DNA of 64,000 nucleotides. Origin: Pseudomonadota bacterium. Lineage in GTDB: Bacteria; Pseudomonadota; Gammaproteobacteria; Burkholderiales; Burkholderiaceae_C. The stretch lies in contig JAKARB010000002.1 in the NCBI GenBank assembly GCA_021819435.1, positions 347,182-411,181 on the forward strand, given 5' to 3'. The notes below the pieces were generated by a model. That model ran no database searches, had not been told where the DNA came from, and was given only the letters and a program-made list of their open reading frames with translations. A program made the position numbers and the translations under genes. Positions 17,334-25,358 of the stretch are shown here, piece after piece. Positions within the stretch are counted from its first letter, which is position 1; every line of letters begins with the position of its first letter.

Positions 17334-17822
17334 TTAGCGGTTGCCGAGATTTCCAAACTGGGTCAGGCTCATCACCGAAGAGGCGAAGATTGGTCCAGAA
17401 GAGATGTGGGTGACGTAGAAGCCGACATCACCATCAGGAAACACACATGCGTGCAGGCCGGTGAAGTCGTTTTCCGCAGCCCGTGTCATTTGCCTGATGA
17501 CTGCGTAGTCCTCTCCCTCTTCGGGGGAAGAAACGAACTCGAAGGTCGTGAGATGCCACTCATGGATCTCATGTCCGCCAGACAGCTTCAGGCAGGCCCA
17601 AAGCGTGAATAGGCGTCGAATCTGATCTGGGGTGATCACTGCGCGCAGCAGCTCGGGGACGAACAGCCCCTCCGACTGGTGCCTCATGGGCGACACAAAG
17701 GTCTGGTCGACCAGGTCGCGAAAGCCATACGGGAGCATCGCTGCGAGCAGTTGCTCGGCCGTGGCGGCTGGATGGCCTTTCTTTTCGGCCCTCTCATGGG
17801 TTTGGGGATCTGACGATGGCAT
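17334..17822 (-). CDS. hypothetical protein
   Basis: 162 residues; ATG at 17822 with AGGA upstream. A charged first 20 residues are followed by AEQLLAAMLPYGFRDLVDQTFV and a central segment ending in HEIHEWHLTTFEFV. No recognisable domain, membrane segment or signal peptide. Member of the minus-strand ICE gene run. Confidence 0.5.
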   Translation of the reverse strand: MPSSDPQTHERAEKKGHPAATAEQLLAAMLPYGFRDLVDQTFVSPMRHQSEGLFVPELLRAVITPDQIRRLFTLWACLKLSGGHEIHEWHLTTFEFVSSPEEGEDYAVIRQMTRAAENDFTGLHACVFPDGDVGFYVTHISSGPIFASSVMSLTQFGNLGNR

Positions 17823-17958
17823 TGCCTATCCTTTCGTGAAGTGGAAGAACGCCATGGGCAGACCCATTGCGGGTGTTGCCACCCGGCGGGTTGGAATGAG
17901 GTGTGACTGCAGGCAACGCTCTGCGGTCGTTCTGTGCCTGGCAGGCCAGGCGTGGTCG

Positions 17959-19065
17959 TTAGCGGATCGTCAAGATGGATCCGAAAAGGGGCGTGTCCGG
18001 GGTCAGGTCGATGGCCTTGATGACCGGGACGAACCTGTCGATCGCGACCGTGGTTTGCAGGACCGAACCGTCAGGGCGATGGTCGAACTCGCGCGAGATC
18101 TCCTTGCGCTTGAACGTGGCGCCTTTGACCAGCAGGATGCGGTTGTCACATGAGACCAGGCCGGAGATCTGCCCGGCCGCCAGGGCCAGGGCAAGGTGCC
18201 ATTGAGATAGAGGGCACAGAGGGCGCCGGTGCGCCTGGATCTGGCCGGATCGGAAGATCTGCCTGTAGCGTGGCCACAGCGTCGAGTTCGCCATGCGGCC
18301 GGCAATTTCTTGCCCGAGCTGCCTGGGATCGAGCCTCACCAAGGTGAAGGAGAACTCAAGCTCGGGGACCTCAGGCACCAGGTAGACGCCCGTGTCGTCG
18401 AACTCGATGGCCTCTTGTTGGCCAGCCGCGAAGCCCACCATCTGGCGAACCAGTTCCGCAGGAGGATGAGCAGGGCGTCGTTTGACACCGATGATCACGG
18501 CTTGTCTGAATGCCTGCTCAGGGGCTTTTCGAACCGATAGCCGGTCAAAGTTGCGCGCGATCAGGGTCGACAGCTCTTCATCGAGCACATAGAACGGCAC
18601 GACGAGGATCAGAATGCCTCCTACCTGCAGCGTTTGAAACCACTGTCGGCAAAAGAGCTTCTCATGGCGATCGCTGTTACCTCGTTGGAACGCCTCGGCG
18701 GTGTTCATGGTGTCGCCGTAGGGTGGGTTGAGGAACAGGAGATTGAACGAGCCACGGGGCGCGAGCACGTCGGCCATGTCCGCATGAACCACCGTAGCGC
18801 CGAACGGCGAGAGAACATGCCGCGCTTGATCGGAGCGATCTTGATCGATCTCGATGCAACAGGCCTCTACCTTCGTGCCGTTCCGGCTCAGGTGGTCGAT
18901 CAGGTGGAGCATCGCAGCGCCTTCGCCGCAGCATGGATCGCAGCTCCGGATGGCGCCGGCGTCGGTGTCGATTCGGGAGCAGATCGTGGATAGCGTTGCA
19001 AGGTCCGTGGGGTAGTAGCCTTGCTTGATGTGGTTGTGAGCCACGCGAGGAAATATCAGTGCCAT
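17959..19065 (-). CDS. SAM-dependent adenine methylase-like protein (DUF6094-like)
   Basis: 368 residues from the ATG at 19065. SAM-binding motif I is DPCCGEGA (43-50) and motif IV is NPPYGD (113-118), the N6-adenine methylase catalytic signature. The C-terminal 200 residues have no recognised target domain. Plasmid and ICE proteins of this type are annotated as DUF6094. It may modify element DNA during establishment. A hairpin with TGCGGGCAC arms (19083-19113) precedes the start. Confidence 0.65.
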   Translation of the reverse strand: MALIFPRVAHNHIKQGYYPTDLATLSTICSRIDTDAGAIRSCDPCCGEGAAMLHLIDHLSRNGTKVEACCIEIDQDRSDQARHVLSPFGATVVHADMADVLAPRGSFNLLFLNPPYGDTMNTAEAFQRGNSDRHEKLFCRQWFQTLQVGGILILVVPFYVLDEELSTLIARNFDRLSVRKAPEQAFRQAVIIGVKRRPAHPPAELVRQMVGFAAGQQEAIEFDDTGVYLVPEVPELEFSFTLVRLDPRQLGQEIAGRMANSTLWPRYRQIFRSGQIQAHRRPLCPLSQWHLALALAAGQISGLVSCDNRILLVKGATFKRKEISREFDHRPDGSVLQTTVAIDRFVPVIKAIDLTPDTPLFGSILTIR

Positions 19066-19082
19066 GGCGGTCCTGGGAAGGA

Positions 19083-19113
19083 TGCGGGCACTTCCCGCGG
19101 GAAGGTGCCCGCA
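19083..19113 (-). terminator. leader hairpin
   Basis: TGCGGGCAC (19083-19091) and GTGCCCGCA (19105-19113) pair around a self-complementary TTCCCGCGGGAA core (19092-19103), directly upstream of the methylase gene start at 19065. Confidence 0.5.
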
Positions 19114-19149
19114 GGGTAGAAGGAATGGCCGACTTACGTCGGCCACAGG

Positions 19150-19455
19150 TCAGTGCATCTTCATCCGGTCAAACTGCTCCGGCGTGAAGTGAAGCTGAAG
19201 GACTGAGCCTTCGAGTGTCGTGTTGACGGAGCCTCGGAGGACGTCTTCGGCGAGGTCGACGGGCAGGACCAGGATCTTGGCCATGCGGTCGATCAGATCT
19301 TTCAGCTTTGCCTTCAGGTCGATCGTGGTGTCGCTGATGGCGATGGCTTCGACGAGCTTCTGAAACTGAACGGTGGCGGTCATGAGGGTCATCATGGCGT
19401 TCTGATATTCAGAGCCCAGATCAACGACGTGAGTGTGCTGTCCCATGGTGTTCAT
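19150..19455 (-). CDS. small helical hypothetical protein
   Basis: 101 residues from the ATG at 19455 (19446 is an alternative; neither has a strong ribosome-binding site). It is almost entirely helical: LGSEYQNAMMTLMTATVQFQKLVEAIA, then DLKAKLKDLIDRMAKIL. Such a profile suits a small adaptor or coiled-coil protein. The GGCCCTGACGC hairpin at 19484-19510 lies between it and the upstream gene. Confidence 0.5.
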   Translation of the reverse strand: MNTMGQHTHVVDLGSEYQNAMMTLMTATVQFQKLVEAIAISDTTIDLKAKLKDLIDRMAKILVLPVDLAEDVLRGSVNTTLEGSVLQLHFTPEQFDRMKMH

Positions 19456-19483
19456 ATGGTGGTTGATTGTCTGAAAGATGGAA

Positions 19484-19510
19484 GGCCCTGACGCGTATGC
19501 GTCAGGGGCC
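19484..19510 (-). terminator. inter-gene hairpin
   Basis: GGCCCTGACGC (19484-19494), loop GTAT, GCGTCAGGGGCC (19499-19510). It separates the genes at 19521-20144 and 19150-19455. Confidence 0.6.
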
Positions 19511-19520
19511 AAGGAAAGGC

Positions 19521-20144
19521 TCAGGAGCCCAGTTTGCTGAGGACCAGCAAGGCGACCGCAGCGAAGCCTGGGCCTGCCACGTTCGGGTTCTGCTTCATCG
19601 CGGCAACGCCACGACCAAGCCAGTACGCGAGGGAGCGCTGCCGTGCTGCTTGCAGTTGCCGAGCCTCTTGCTGACGCTGTTCAGCTTGTCGTTGAACGAC
19701 CAACTGAGCGGCGGCTTGCGTTTTCTCTTCAGCAGCCTTCTCGGCAGTGCTCTGGGCTTGTGCGAATTCGATCTGACCGCGTTTGATCACGATCTGAGCT
19801 TTCACATACAAGCCGGTGAGCGAAGCCTTGAGTTCCGCATCGGAGTCGAGAAAGTCGACGACCGTCGCAGCTGCGGCGTATTCACCGCGCTCGATCAGCT
19901 GCTCGAACTCAACCCAGTGGGCGTTGTTCGAGCGCAGCTGCAGCGGGGTCATCTCGGTGGCAGGTGACGGAACGTCACCAGGCACGTGGATTTCCTCGAC
20001 AGACAGCAAGGAGGGGAAGACCAGTTCGGCGGCATCGGCCTGGTGGTCATTGGCGCTGTGGCCACCTTGTGCCAGTGCATCCTTGACGGGTTGCAGCTGG
20101 TCAGCGATGGAACCTTGAGCCTTGGGTTGACGACGAGTAGACAT
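19521..20144 (-). CDS. Gln-rich coiled-coil protein with C-terminal membrane anchor
   Basis: 207 residues from the ATG at 20144, preceded by TTTTGGAGATCC. The first 60 residues are polar; the middle is helical (LIERGEYAAAATVVDFLDSDAE). About residues 123-175 are a Gln/Ala/Glu/Arg-rich coiled coil. The last 25 (VAGPGFAAVALLVLSKLGS) are a tail membrane anchor. The leader is a conserved structured RNA shared with the STY4534-like gene at 23526. Role unknown; possibly a scaffold for an element-encoded complex. Confidence 0.55.
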   Translation of the reverse strand: MSTRRQPKAQGSIADQLQPVKDALAQGGHSANDHQADAAELVFPSLLSVEEIHVPGDVPSPATEMTPLQLRSNNAHWVEFEQLIERGEYAAAATVVDFLDSDAELKASLTGLYVKAQIVIKRGQIEFAQAQSTAEKAAEEKTQAAAQLVVQRQAEQRQQEARQLQAARQRSLAYWLGRGVAAMKQNPNVAGPGFAAVALLVLSKLGS

Positions 20145-20335
20145 GTGGATCTCCAAAAGAAAAGGGGACCCACTACCCGCCATGGGGATTGGATCCCCAT
20201 AGGGTTGCAATGAAACTCCAAGACCGAGGTCTTTGCTGCTTCTCAGGAGCCGAGCAGCTAGGGCGATGCGTAACGTGCATCGGTCGGGACGATTAGTCGT
20301 CCAGGCTGTGGAACTCCTGTTGTTGTAGCAGCGTG
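20145..20335 (-). ncRNA. structured leader RNA, copy A
   Basis: In transcript order it has a CGATGCACGTTACGCATCG hairpin, a GCTGCT...AGCAGC hairpin whose loop carries GGCTCCTG (plus-strand 20235-20258), an AGACCTCGGTCT hairpin followed by TTGGAGTTTCATTGCA, an ATGGGGATTGGATCCCCAT hairpin (20182-20200), then GGGTCCCCTTTTC and the ribosome-binding site TTGGAG. The same order is seen in the leader at 23527-23690, and the second hairpin again at 23977-24000. Confidence 0.65.
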
Positions 20336-20635
20336 CGGCGTTCAGCTCAAGGGGTACTTGTGGCGTTTCGCCTGTTCCTGTCAACCAGGTTCTTCAAGCA
20401 GCCAACTTGGCAGATGCTTGAAGAACCCGGCGTGCAAATGACGCCAGGTCCGGGCTTGGAGGTGGTGTCTGCATAACTGACGTAGTCCATCCCATAGACT
20501 CGCTTGCAGCGTGCTCGAATTGCAGACCAGAGCACTACCTATTCACCCATTGACTGCCCGCAGGCTAGACGGCACCACGTTCGAGGCCATGGTCACCCTT
20601 GCTGAAATACCCCGCCTTGAGCGTGAACTCTCAGT

Positions 20636-20688
20636 GGGCTATTGCCAGGCGGTGTTTGCCGACTCGCAATAGCCCGCTGAAACGGGCT
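20636..20688. promoter_or_regulatory. two mutually exclusive hairpins
   Basis: GGGCTATTGC (20636-20645) pairs with GCAATAGCCC (20666-20675), while AGCCCG (20671-20676) can instead pair with CGGGCT (20683-20688). The shared AGCCC makes the folds exclusive. They lie just after the DUF3275 gene; no long T-tract follows on either strand. The region 20336-20705 holds no convincing gene. Confidence 0.45.
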
Positions 20689-20705
20689 GGTGGATCATCA
20701 GAGTT

Positions 20706-21344
20706 TTACTTCTGAGGTGGCTGCCAGTGCTGATTGGCAAGGTCCAGGGTGTAGCGAAGGTCCTCGCGCAAGAAATGAATCTGCTGCCTCAGCAGCTGGC
20801 GATCGACCGTCGAGTCCAGTTTGACGGGTTCTGTGCCGGCAGAAATGAGCTCGGCAGTTTCGGCGCCGAACAGGTCGATGAGCTGCTCCAGTCGATCGTC
20901 CTTCCGTCCAGCTTGCTGGCGGCGGTTGCGTGGGCCTGAAGCACCTGCAGCTCGAGCTTTGGCCGGGCGCTTGGAGGCTACTTCGGTGCGCGCCGGCGGC
21001 GGGGTTTCATCGTCCAGCGGATCTCGCTCAGGGAAAGTGGCGCCATCGCTGGTGGTCGGCTCTTCAGCCTCTTTGAGCCGATAGTCGAGGACGCGGGCCT
21101 GGATCTCGATGAACACCCTGGTGCGCCAGTTTCTGGACGTGGGCTCAAGCCTCGATATCCAAAAGTCGCCTTCGTAGGTTCCGGCGTCGAGCTGCTCGAC
21201 CCACTTGTCGATGACTTTGAAGTCAGCAAGCGGGGTGACCAGTTCTCCGACGGTGAAGGTCCGGTAGGTCCCGGTGTGCTTCTTGACCGTTAGCGTTCCT
21301 GGCAGGCGAATGGAAAAATCAGCCGTCGATGATGGCTTCTTCAT
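20706..21344 (-). CDS. DUF3275-family ICE protein
   Basis: 212 residues from the ATG at 21344. The N-terminal 95 residues follow the DUF3275 pattern: IRLPGTLTVKKHTGTYRTFTVGELVT, then WVEQLDAGTYEGDFWISRLEP and RTRVFIEIQARVLDYRL. A Pro/Arg/Lys-rich linker follows, then a helical C-terminus (DRLEQLIDLFGAETAELI). DUF3275 genes are typical of PFGI-1 and SPI-7 class ICEs; function unknown. It supports the ICE reading of this block. Confidence 0.75.
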   Translation of the reverse strand: MKKPSSTADFSIRLPGTLTVKKHTGTYRTFTVGELVTPLADFKVIDKWVEQLDAGTYEGDFWISRLEPTSRNWRTRVFIEIQARVLDYRLKEAEEPTTSDGATFPERDPLDDETPPPARTEVASKRPAKARAAGASGPRNRRQQAGRKDDRLEQLIDLFGAETAELISAGTEPVKLDSTVDRQLLRQQIHFLREDLRYTLDLANQHWQPPQK

Positions 21345-21478
21345 GCGTGGACTCCATGAGATGCGCGGAGCCACACTGGCCGCGGCGGACAGCAGGATCC
21401 GCGGCGGGTGAGAAGGGTGAACAAGGCGCCGCGTGAGCGGCGCTTTGTCATGCTTCGAGGTGACCCTGATGGTTCAGA

Positions 21479-21745
21479 TCAGGGCAGTAGGACCGCACAG
21501 GTACTGTCAAAGCCGGCGTAGTTTGAGAGGGCTATGCCAGCAAAGAGGGAGTTCTGATGCGATCGATGAAACTCCAGATCAGGCGAACCTGAACCATCGT
21601 CTTTCAGAAGCCGGACGATGTTTAGGGCGCTCGTTTTGATGGAACGAGCAAACCGGGCGGTGCTTTTGCCGATGAGCACCAACGGGAACAAACCTTTGAC
21701 TTTCACCAGCAGGCGGCTTGCCTGCTCGTGAAAATCAAGATGCAA
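21479..21745 (-). CDS. possible small basic protein
   Basis: 88 residues if started at a TTG (21745), with no good ribosome-binding site. The hydrophobic-basic helix LLVKVKGLFPLVLIGKSTARFARSIKTSALNIVRLL is protein-like, and the frame fills the otherwise empty 21375-21868 gap. A chance frame is possible. Confidence 0.25.
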   Translation of the reverse strand: MHLDFHEQASRLLVKVKGLFPLVLIGKSTARFARSIKTSALNIVRLLKDDGSGSPDLEFHRSHQNSLFAGIALSNYAGFDSTCAVLLP

Positions 21746-21835
21746 TCATTGTAGCGGCCCCGGACTCGAGTTGAGTATCTGAATGCACGATGAAGAGCGT
21801 TCTGATCGGTTGATGTTCTGCCTTGGGAAACTCGA

Positions 21836-21861
21836 CACCACCGAGGAAAACCTCGGTGGTG
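21836..21861 (-). terminator. hairpin after the 177-residue gene
   Basis: CACCACCGAGG (21836-21846), loop AAAA, CCTCGGTGGTG (21851-21861): eleven perfect pairs just after the stop of the minus-strand gene ending at 21869. No U-tract. Confidence 0.55.
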
Positions 21862-21868
21862 CGGAGGA

Positions 21869-22402
21869 TCAGGTGGTTGAGTCGATGCAGCGACAGCCTT
21901 GGAACTCATCGCCGATCTCTGCCTTGAGTAGCCATTCAACAAATCCGGCATCGTGCTCGTTGGCCAGCAGCATGTCGAACATGCTGTTGATCTGACCATT
22001 GAATGCAAACGCGCGGGTGTTGTTGAGCGACTTCAACTCTGCAAGCAAGTAGGTGGTGAAGAGATCTCGTGCGACGTCATGAACCTTGCCGGTGAAATGC
22101 ATTCCGGCCAAATCGCCACTCTGGATGCCGAGGCGATCCTGAATGACTTTGGCCCCGGCATCGAGGGCAGCATGCGTTGCTTGCTCGATCAGTGCATGTG
22201 CGTCGGAAGAGTCGGGATGCATAAGCTGGCGGTTGAGAAGTTGGCGGGCTACTTGGTCAATCCACGCGGTGGCATGAGGGCCGACCAAGCCAAGTGCGGT
22301 CTCAGATGAGCGGTGGCCAGCCTGATGATCCAAGCGGGTCATGATGGCCAAGCTCCTGCAGAGGTCACTTCTGATGCCGTCGAAGCTGATGGGTTGGCTC
22401 AT
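21869..22402 (-). CDS. hypothetical protein
   Basis: 177 residues. The ATG at 22402 overlaps the stop of the upstream gene (ATGA), so the pair is translationally coupled. Mostly helical; it contains HALIEQATHAALDAGAKVIQDRLG and a central acidic LFTTYLLAELKSL helix. No signal peptide or membrane segment. No family recognised. Confidence 0.55.
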   Translation of the reverse strand: MSQPISFDGIRSDLCRSLAIMTRLDHQAGHRSSETALGLVGPHATAWIDQVARQLLNRQLMHPDSSDAHALIEQATHAALDAGAKVIQDRLGIQSGDLAGMHFTGKVHDVARDLFTTYLLAELKSLNNTRAFAFNGQINSMFDMLLANEHDAGFVEWLLKAEIGDEFQGCRCIDSTT

Positions 22403-22770
22403 GCTACACCCCCCTTCTTGCGCCGGAGCGGGTCAGGCACATGTGCCGGATCGCACAGGCGCCAGATGGGGGAAACAACGTAGCCTGAGAGGCACGTGCG
22501 TCCGGTGTCTTCGAACAAACCGCTGGCAAGCATCGGTTCAACAAAGCACTCGTTTTCACTCCAGTTCTTGACGTTGAACTCGTCGTCGCTGATCTGGCAA
22601 CCGTAGGACTTCAGGTTGACTGAAAAGGTTGCCAGTGGGCCTGGAAAGTCGTCCTCGTCGTCGCCGGCACAACTGATCAGTTGGACGAAGATCGCGCCAC
22701 CTTGGGGGTAGCGTCCGATGTTGATTTCTGCCTTGCCGTAGGGCGTGGCCACAGTTCCGATGGTTTTCAT
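22399..22770 (-). CDS. hypothetical protein
   Basis: 123 residues from the ATG at 22770 with GAGG upstream. The first half is beta-rich (IGTVATPYGKAEINIGRYPQGGAIFV, then ATFSVNLKSYG) and acidic around CAGDDEDDFPG. Small ICE proteins of this kind occur beside DUF3577 genes. It lies directly downstream of the ICE replication protein, after a terminator-like hairpin (22799-22823). Confidence 0.5.
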   Translation of the reverse strand: MKTIGTVATPYGKAEINIGRYPQGGAIFVQLISCAGDDEDDFPGPLATFSVNLKSYGCQISDDEFNVKNWSENECFVEPMLASGLFEDTGRTCLSGYVVSPIWRLCDPAHVPDPLRRKKGGVA

Positions 22771-22798
22771 GATGAATGGGTCCTCAAAAGAAGAAAAA

Positions 22799-22823
22799 CC
22801 CAAGGAGCCGAAGCTCGCTTGGG
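22799..22823. terminator. bidirectional terminator-like hairpin
   Basis: CCCAAG...CTTGGG with inner AGCCGAAGCT; T-tracts flank it in both directions (minus strand TTTTTCTTC). It separates the ICE replication protein gene from the 123-residue gene. Confidence 0.7.
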
Positions 22824-22845
22824 TTTTCAGGGGGCCGAAGAAGGC

Positions 22846-23526
22846 TTAGGCTGCGGCGCGGGCGGGACGACGCGAGGTCGGCGCGTTGCGCTGGGCCGGA
22901 GCAGGGCGACGAGCTTGTTGGCTCGGGCGCTGCTGTTGCTGCTGCTGAGGTTCATCGCGTTCGCGGGGACCGGAGCTGCGAGCATCCTGTTGCGGCTGAG
23001 ATTGCTGCTGGTCGGCGTCGTCACCGAAGGGCTGTCCGTCGTGATGATCGTCGTGGCCAGAGTGTTCCTGGCCATCCTGTTCATCGTCGAGGCCGGGCAG
23101 GTCGATGGCTTGGCCATCGATCTTGCAGGACGTGATCTTGAGCAAACGACCTTTGAGGCAGTACCGCGTCTTGGGACGCTGGTTGCCACGGCCATCGTCG
23201 GCTTGGATCACATAGGAGTCGGGCTTTGCATCGCCCATCCGGAAGCAGACGATCACCTTGGCATCCTTGTTCGGGATGGCCTGGTCGATGATGTCGAGCG
23301 CGTCCAGGGCCTGCGTGCCCACAACCCGCAGATCAATTTCCCGATAAGCCACCTTGTTGGAGGGGCCGACGAGAGCGTTGATCTTGCAGCAGGTGTACGG
23401 ATCGCCGTCGTTCGGTTGAACTTCGCGGATCCGATTGAGATAGCCAATGCCTGAGGTGATCAGGTCGAAGAAGGTGACTTCTTCGTTGGCGCGAGAGGAG
23501 GAAGCGTTGGAAGTGCGGTTTGCCAT
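22846..23526 (-). CDS. STY4534-family ICE replication protein (DUF3577)
   Basis: 226 residues from the ATG at 23526 (TTGGAGATCC upstream). The N-terminal 110 residues match the DUF3577 pattern: TFFDLITSGIGYLNRIREV, then YTCCKINALVG, YREIDLRVVG and VIVCFRMGDAKPDSYVIQ, ending in KGRLLKITSCKIDG. The C-terminal half is acidic then Gln/Arg/Pro-rich and probably disordered. This family is a marker of SPI-7/PFGI-type ICEs. It is made from a long structured leader RNA. Confidence 0.85.
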   Translation of the reverse strand: MANRTSNASSSRANEEVTFFDLITSGIGYLNRIREVQPNDGDPYTCCKINALVGPSNKVAYREIDLRVVGTQALDALDIIDQAIPNKDAKVIVCFRMGDAKPDSYVIQADDGRGNQRPKTRYCLKGRLLKITSCKIDGQAIDLPGLDDEQDGQEHSGHDDHHDGQPFGDDADQQQSQPQQDARSSGPRERDEPQQQQQQRPSQQARRPAPAQRNAPTSRRPARAAA

Positions 23527-23690
23527 GATGGATCTCCAATAAAAAAGGGACCCATCACCCCTATTGGGATCAGAGTCCCAACAGGGTTGCAATAAAACTC
23601 CAAGACCGAGAGGTCTTCGCTGCTTCACAGGAGCCGAGCAGCTTGAGGGCCATGCGTAACGTGCATGCATCGGGCCGAAGCCAAGGGAAA
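23527..23690 (-). ncRNA. structured leader RNA, copy B
   Basis: Same order of elements as copy A: an ATGCACGTTACGCAT hairpin, a GCTGCT...AGCAGC hairpin (plus-strand 23619-23642), AGACC/GGTCT followed by TTGGAGTTTTATTGCA, a TTGGGA...TCCCAA hairpin (23564-23581), GGGTCCCTTTTTT and the ribosome-binding site. The proteins downstream of copies A and B are unrelated, so the leader itself is what is conserved. Confidence 0.7.
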
Positions 23691-23760
23691 ACGGCACCGA
23701 ATTTACACGCGTCTCGCTGTGTCGTCAATGCAGTTGCCTGCAAATGTGTCGGTCGGTCGC

Positions 23761-23882
23761 TATACTGGTAGCGGAGCCGTGTTCGCACGTGCCTCCCCTG
23801 CTTTTCCTCCCTGAGCAGGTGCCTTGCCGTGTTGACAGCGCCAAGGCTTACGCCCGCTGGCTTGTCCAGCGGGTTTCTTTTT
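23761..23882 (+). ncRNA. candidate small RNA with its own terminator
   Basis: A TATACT -10 at 23761-23766 (weak -35) is followed by a GGAGCCGTG-TTCG-CACGTGCCTCC hairpin, a second CCCTGC...GCAGG-type stem, and CCCGCTGG-CTTGT-CCAGCGGG with TTTCTTTTTT ending near 23882. No reading frame of note lies inside, so this looks like a stand-alone transcript of roughly 110 nt. Confidence 0.45.
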
Positions 23883-23889
23883 TGGTGGC

Positions 23890-24229
23890 TTGATCGGTGG
23901 TGGCGGTTGAGTTCATAATCTAAGAACCAACCGATGGCTCGCCGGCAGCGAGCCGAAAATCACCGTGAGGTGATCAGCTGCTCGGCTCCTGCGAAGCAGC
24001 GCATGCGGGGCTACCCGCCTGTGGAGTTACCTACTGTCCAGGCCGCGTGAGCGATGTCTTGGGCGCTGCATGGCCAGTGGCCACTTCCGTTTCCCGTCTT
24101 GGCCACGCCAGGACATTCGTCATCGGCTGATGCCTGCCGATTCAATCCGAGGGCTTGCCCTCAAACCCGCATGGGGAATGCTCCCGTGCGGTGGCCTTCC
24201 CTTGTGCCTTCAACCTCAAGGAGAAAGCA
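23890..24229 (+). promoter_or_regulatory. promoter and structured leader RNA, copy C
   Basis: TTGATC (23890-23895), 18-base spacer, CATAAT (23914-23919). The leader has GGCTCGCCGGCAGCGAGCC, a TCACCGTGAGGTGA hairpin and, at 23977-24000, the same GCTGCTCGGCTCCTG...AGCAGC hairpin as in leaders A and B. The 24001-24229 part has no convincing gene of its own. Confidence 0.55.
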
Positions 24230-24826
24230 ATGTCTCAACATCACCTGACCATGTTGCACAACGGTGCGCCTATCCACATCCAGTTGGGATGGGATCGCCC
24301 TTTGCATGAATTCTTCATGCATGTCGAAAAGCTGATCGCCCATGATGACGATGACGAGGTGTCCCCTTACCTCTATTCGACGTTCGAGGATCATGAACTT
24401 CGTTCTGGATGCCTGAACCTCGAATACTTCCTCGACAAGCTCAGGAGTCTCGACATCACGCTTCCTGCGCAGATGATCGACGACCTCGAGCTCGACAAGC
24501 AGAAGAACGTGGGTAACAAGCACGTCGTCTACCACACCGAGTTGGAGCTTGGTGGTCACTTTGTTGGCCTGGCCTCACCTGGCTCTGGCGACCAACTGGT
24601 GATCCCTGTGGAAGCTCAACTGCTGCCACTGCGCATCACCTCACGGGATGCCAAGCACGAGCTGCGCGTCATCAACTCCGGAGAGGGGTGGACGACGGAA
24701 GCTGTGCGCGAGGTGTTGGGGCGTTCTGACCTGATCAAGGACCTTGAGGCGTCGTCAGAGTTCAAGGACTCGGGTGGCGCGCATGCGTTCCTCGGAAGCG
24801 TGTGGATTGCCCGCATGACTGCCTGA
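24230..24826 (+). CDS. hypothetical protein
   Basis: 198 residues from the ATG at 24230 with AAGGAG upstream. It opens HHLTMLHNGAPIHIQLGWDRPLHEFFMHVEKL and has an acidic HDDDDEVSPYLYS stretch; the rest is mixed alpha/beta without signal peptide or membrane segment. Leader RNA copy C precedes it. Plasmid-borne accessory gene of unknown role. Confidence 0.55.
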   Translation: MSQHHLTMLHNGAPIHIQLGWDRPLHEFFMHVEKLIAHDDDDEVSPYLYSTFEDHELRSGCLNLEYFLDKLRSLDITLPAQMIDDLELDKQKNVGNKHVVYHTELELGGHFVGLASPGSGDQLVIPVEAQLLPLRITSRDAKHELRVINSGEGWTTEAVREVLGRSDLIKDLEASSEFKDSGGAHAFLGSVWIARMTA

Positions 24827-24849
24827 CGAAGCCATTGTTGAAACCCCAA

Positions 24850-24879
24850 GGGGAGCGCATCCCCGCGGGGCGCTTCCCC
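24850..24879 (+). terminator. leader hairpin
   Basis: GGGGAGCGC (24850-24858) pairs with GCGCTTCCCC (24870-24879), with CCCCGCGGGG inside. It lies 17 bases before the next ATG. Confidence 0.5.
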
Positions 24880-24896
24880 ATCACCGGAGAAGCAAA

Positions 24897-25358
24897 ATGA
24901 GTTCGACCTTCATCGTCCCAGGTAGTTCATTGCAGGTTGGCCCCGCATGCAAGCGCGGGCTGACGGCGGCAGAGTTGCTCTGCCTCAATTCGCCTTGGGG
25001 CAAGCCCGACTATGGCGTGGAGCTGCTGCCTGGCGTCGTGCAGATCAGCACGCCTAGCCATGGCGGGTTTCATCTTTCCTCGACGCGGCTCGCCGCGATG
25101 CCAGCTCAGCTGCAGGCGGTTCCGACGTTCACTGGGAATCCCTGCTGGTTTGAGGAGGACTGCGACTGGGCCCTCGTCGCGATCGGCTTTCCTGGCCTTT
25201 TCAATGATGAGCACATCCATGCTGCAGTTGAGACGGTACGGCACACGTCGTATCACTCGCCTGCGTCGCTTTGGCTGAGCTTGCGGGAGGCCTCATTCAT
25301 CATCGAGCGCGCAACGCGGGGTGCGGATGCGCTGCGCCAAGCGGGCAAAGCGGGATGA
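24897..25358 (+). CDS. DUF7007-like hypothetical protein
   Basis: 153 residues; GGAGAAGC precedes the ATG at 24897. The central part ISTPSHGGFHLSSTRLAAMP and CWFEEDCDWALVAIGFPGLF recalls the DUF7007 family of plasmid proteins (SHGGF then a WFEED-DWA block). Function unknown. Family assignment is from remembered pattern only. Confidence 0.5.
   Translation: MSSTFIVPGSSLQVGPACKRGLTAAELLCLNSPWGKPDYGVELLPGVVQISTPSHGGFHLSSTRLAAMPAQLQAVPTFTGNPCWFEEDCDWALVAIGFPGLFNDEHIHAAVETVRHTSYHSPASLWLSLREASFIIERATRGADALRQAGKAG

Noticed and set aside
20340..20535. Short minus frame upstream of leader copy A
   Set aside because: No ribosome-binding site or recognisable protein features; the region is better explained as promoter and leader.
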